64,000 bases of DNA from Panulirus ornatus (lineage: Eukaryota > Arthropoda > Malacostraca > Decapoda > Palinuridae), in assembly GCF_036320965.1 (NCBI RefSeq), contig NC_092238.1, forward strand, positions 55,307,943 through 55,371,942, given 5' to 3'. The position numbers and the translations under genes were made by a program. The notes beneath the pieces were generated by a model. That model was not told the origin of the DNA and did not search any database. It saw nothing but the letters and a program-made list of their open reading frames with translations. Shown one piece after another: positions 61,430-64,000 of this stretch. The number at the start of each line of letters is the position of its first letter. Positions within the stretch are counted from its first letter, which is position 1.

Positions 61430-64000
61430 TCTCTTTTACTTATTTTGCTTTGTCGCTGTATCCCGCGTTTGCGAGATAGCGCAAGGAAACAGACGAAAGA
61501 AATGGCCCAACCCACCCCCATACACATGTATATACATACACGTCCACATATGGAAATATACATACCCATACATCTCAATGTACACATATATATACACACA
61601 CAGACACATATATACATATATACACAAGCACACAATTCACACTGTCTGCCATTATTCACTCCCATTACCAATTCGCCACATATGGAATAACATCCCCCTC
61701 CCCCCTAATGTGTGCGAGATGGCGCTTGGAAAAGACAACAAAGGCCCCATTCGTTCACACAGTCTGTAGCTGTCATGCAATAATTCCCGAAACCACAGCT
61801 CCCTTTCCACATCCAGGCCCCACAGAACTTTCCATGGTTTACCCTAGACGCTTCACATTCCCTAATTCAATCCATTGACAGCACGTCGACCCCGGTATAC
61901 CACATCGATCCAATTTACTGTATTCCTTGCACGCCTTTCACCCTCCTGCATGTTCAGGCCCCAATCACTCAAAATATTTTTCTCTCCATCTCTCCACATC
62001 CAATTTGGTCTCCTACTTCTCGTCGTTCCTTCCACCTCTGACACACATATCCTCCTGGTGAATCTTTCCTCACTCATTCTCTCCATTTGTGCAAACCATT
62101 TGAAAACACCCTCTTTTGCTCTCTCAACCACACTTCTTTTATTACCACACATCTCTCTTACCCTATCATTACCTACTCGATCAAACCACCTCACACCACA
62201 TATTGTCCTCAAACATCTCATTTCCAGTACATCCACCCTCCTTCGCACAACTCTATCCATAGCCCACGCTTCGCAACCATATAACATTGTTGTAACCACT
62301 ATTCCTTCAAACATACCCATTTTTCTTTCCGAGATAATATATTCGACTTCCACACATTCTTCAACGCTCCCAGAGATTTCGCCTCCTCCCCCACCCTGTG
62401 ATTTGCTTCCGCTTCTATGGTTCCATCCGCTGCCAAATCCACTCCCAGATATCTAGAACACTTCACTTCCTCAAGTTTTTCTCCATTCAAACTTACCTCC
62501 CAGTTGACTCGTCCCTCAACCCTACTGTACCTTGCTCTTATTCACATTTACTCTCAACTTTCTTCTTTCACACACTTTACCAAACTCAGTCACCAGCTTC
62601 TGCAGTTTCTCCCACTAATTAGCCACCAGTGCAGTATCACCACAACTGACTCACTTCCTAAACTCTCTCATCCACAACAGACTGCATACTAGCCCCTCTT
62701 TCCAAAACTTGCATTCACCTCCCTAACAGCCCGATCCATAATCAAATTTAACAACCATGGAGACATCACACACCCCCGCCGCAAACCTACATTCACTGAG
62801 AACCAATCACTTTCCTCTCTTCCTACACGCACACATGCCTTATATCCTCGATAAAAACTTTTCACTGCTTCTAACAACCTGTCTACCACACCATATATTC
62901 TTAATACCTTCCACAGAGCATCTCTATCAACTCTATTATATGCCTTCTCTAGATCCTTAAATGCTACAAACAAATCCATTTGCTTTTCTAAGTATTTCTC
63001 ACATACATTCTTCAAAGGAAACACCTGATCCACACATCCTCTACCACTTCTGAAACCACAGTGCTCTTCCCCAATATGATGCTCTGTACATGCCTTCACC
63101 GTCTCAATCAAAACCCTCCCACATGATATCCCAGGAATACTCAAAAAACGTATACCTCTGTAATTTGAGCACTCACTTTTATCCCCTTTGCCTTTGTACA
63201 ATGGCACTATGCAAGCATTCCGCCAATCCTCAGGCAACTCTCCATGTGTCATACATATATTAGATAACCTTACCAACCAGTCAACAATACACTCACCCCC
63301 TTTTTTAATAAATTCCACTGCAATACCAACCAAACCACCTGCCTTGCCAGCTTTCGTCTTCCGCAAAGCTTTTACTACCCTTTTCCGTTTACCGAATAAT
63401 TTTCCCTAACCCTCTCAATTTGCACACCACCTCAACCAAAACACCCTATATCTGCCACTCTATCATCAAATACGTTCAAATAACCTTCAAAATACTCACT
63501 CAGTCTCCTTCTCACATCACCACTACTTGTTATCACCTCCCCATTAGCCCCCTTCACTGAAATTCCCATTTGTTCCCTTGTCTTACGCATTTTATTTACC
63601 TCCTTGCAAAACGTTTTTTCTTATTCTCACTAAAATCTAATGATACTCTCTCACCTCAACTCTCATTTGCCCTCTTTTTCACCTCTTGCACCTTTCTCTT
63701 GACCTCCTGCCTCTTTCTTTTATACATCTCCCAGTCATTTGCATTATTTCCCTTTGAAAATCGCCCAAATGCCTCTCTCTTCTCTTTCACTGATCATCTT
63801 TCTTCTTCATCCCATCAATCACTTCCCTTTCTAATCTGCCCACCTCCCAAGCTTCTCATGCCACAAGCATCTTTTGCGCAAGCCATCACTGCTTCCCTAA
63901 ATACATCCAATTCCTCCCCTATTCAACTTACGTCCTTCGTTCTCACCTTTTTCCATTCTCTACTCAGTCTCTCCTGGTACTCCCTAACATAAGTCTCCTT
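61429..64000 (-). mobile_element. RTE-like LINE copy 29: long 3' UTR, runs off the window
   Basis: Minus strand: tail TTTACTTATTTTGCTTTG, long 3' UTR (to about 61861), ORF remnant from 61862 (older ending, VNGLN then TAG) to the window end in the linker (QERLSREWKK). Pieces: 61862-62353 C-terminus, 62299-62490, 62689-63366 reverse transcriptase (motif A FKDLEKAYNRVD, motif B GLRRGCVMSP). The FADD codons are lost to a deletion near 62640 (CAGTATCACCACAACTGAC). Old and inactive. Its 5' end is outside the window. Confidence 0.87.

Overview
This is a eukaryotic, almost certainly arthropod, stretch of genome made of transposable elements and simple repeats. I see no host gene, tRNA, rRNA or CRISPR. 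A decapod crustacean is my best guess. It rests on the very long (TA)n arrays and on my memory of these repeat families from lobster and crab sequence, not on any search.

One non-LTR retrotransposon family fills most of the window. It has a single frame of about 998 codons: an apurinic-type endonuclease (N, E, Y, DxN, D and SDH motifs), then a reverse transcriptase (motif B GLRQG, catalytic FADD), then an RTE-type C-terminus ending in an RRxGRPxxRWxD motif. I call it an RTE-like LINE. I count about 28 pieces on both strands. Two are full length: 12453-15780 (minus, one in-frame stop) and 20371-23696 (plus, one frameshift and one stop). Every copy I checked is broken. A nonautonomous element of about 250 bp (six copies or parts) has LINE-like sequence at both ends and looks like its SINE partner.

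Layout: 1-23696 is a tandem duplication. Unit 1 (104-9980) and unit 2 (11459-21680) share the same broken LINE copies and the same low-copy sequence (7926-8686 and 19611-20370). They differ by two blocks that start and end in (TA)n. 23697-26047 is mostly low-copy DNA with one very old LINE relic. 26048-41946 is a dense LINE and SINE nest. 41947-43618 is low-copy DNA plus a second repeat family. 43620-46800 is an old LINE whose 3' tail is split by a Tc1/mariner-like transposon, whose transposase appears to keep two GT-AG introns. 46800-64000 is again LINE and SINE, with two 5'-inverted LINE insertions and a head-to-tail train of truncated copies.

The unifying theme is (TA)n. I list 31 arrays, about 5.4 kb in total. 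Nearly every truncated LINE starts directly at (TA)n and ends in an A-rich run followed by (TA)n. Either the element prefers (TA)n targets, so that its own tails become landing sites, or (TA)n is where this locus breaks and rejoins, in vivo or during assembly. That is the main hypothesis to test here.
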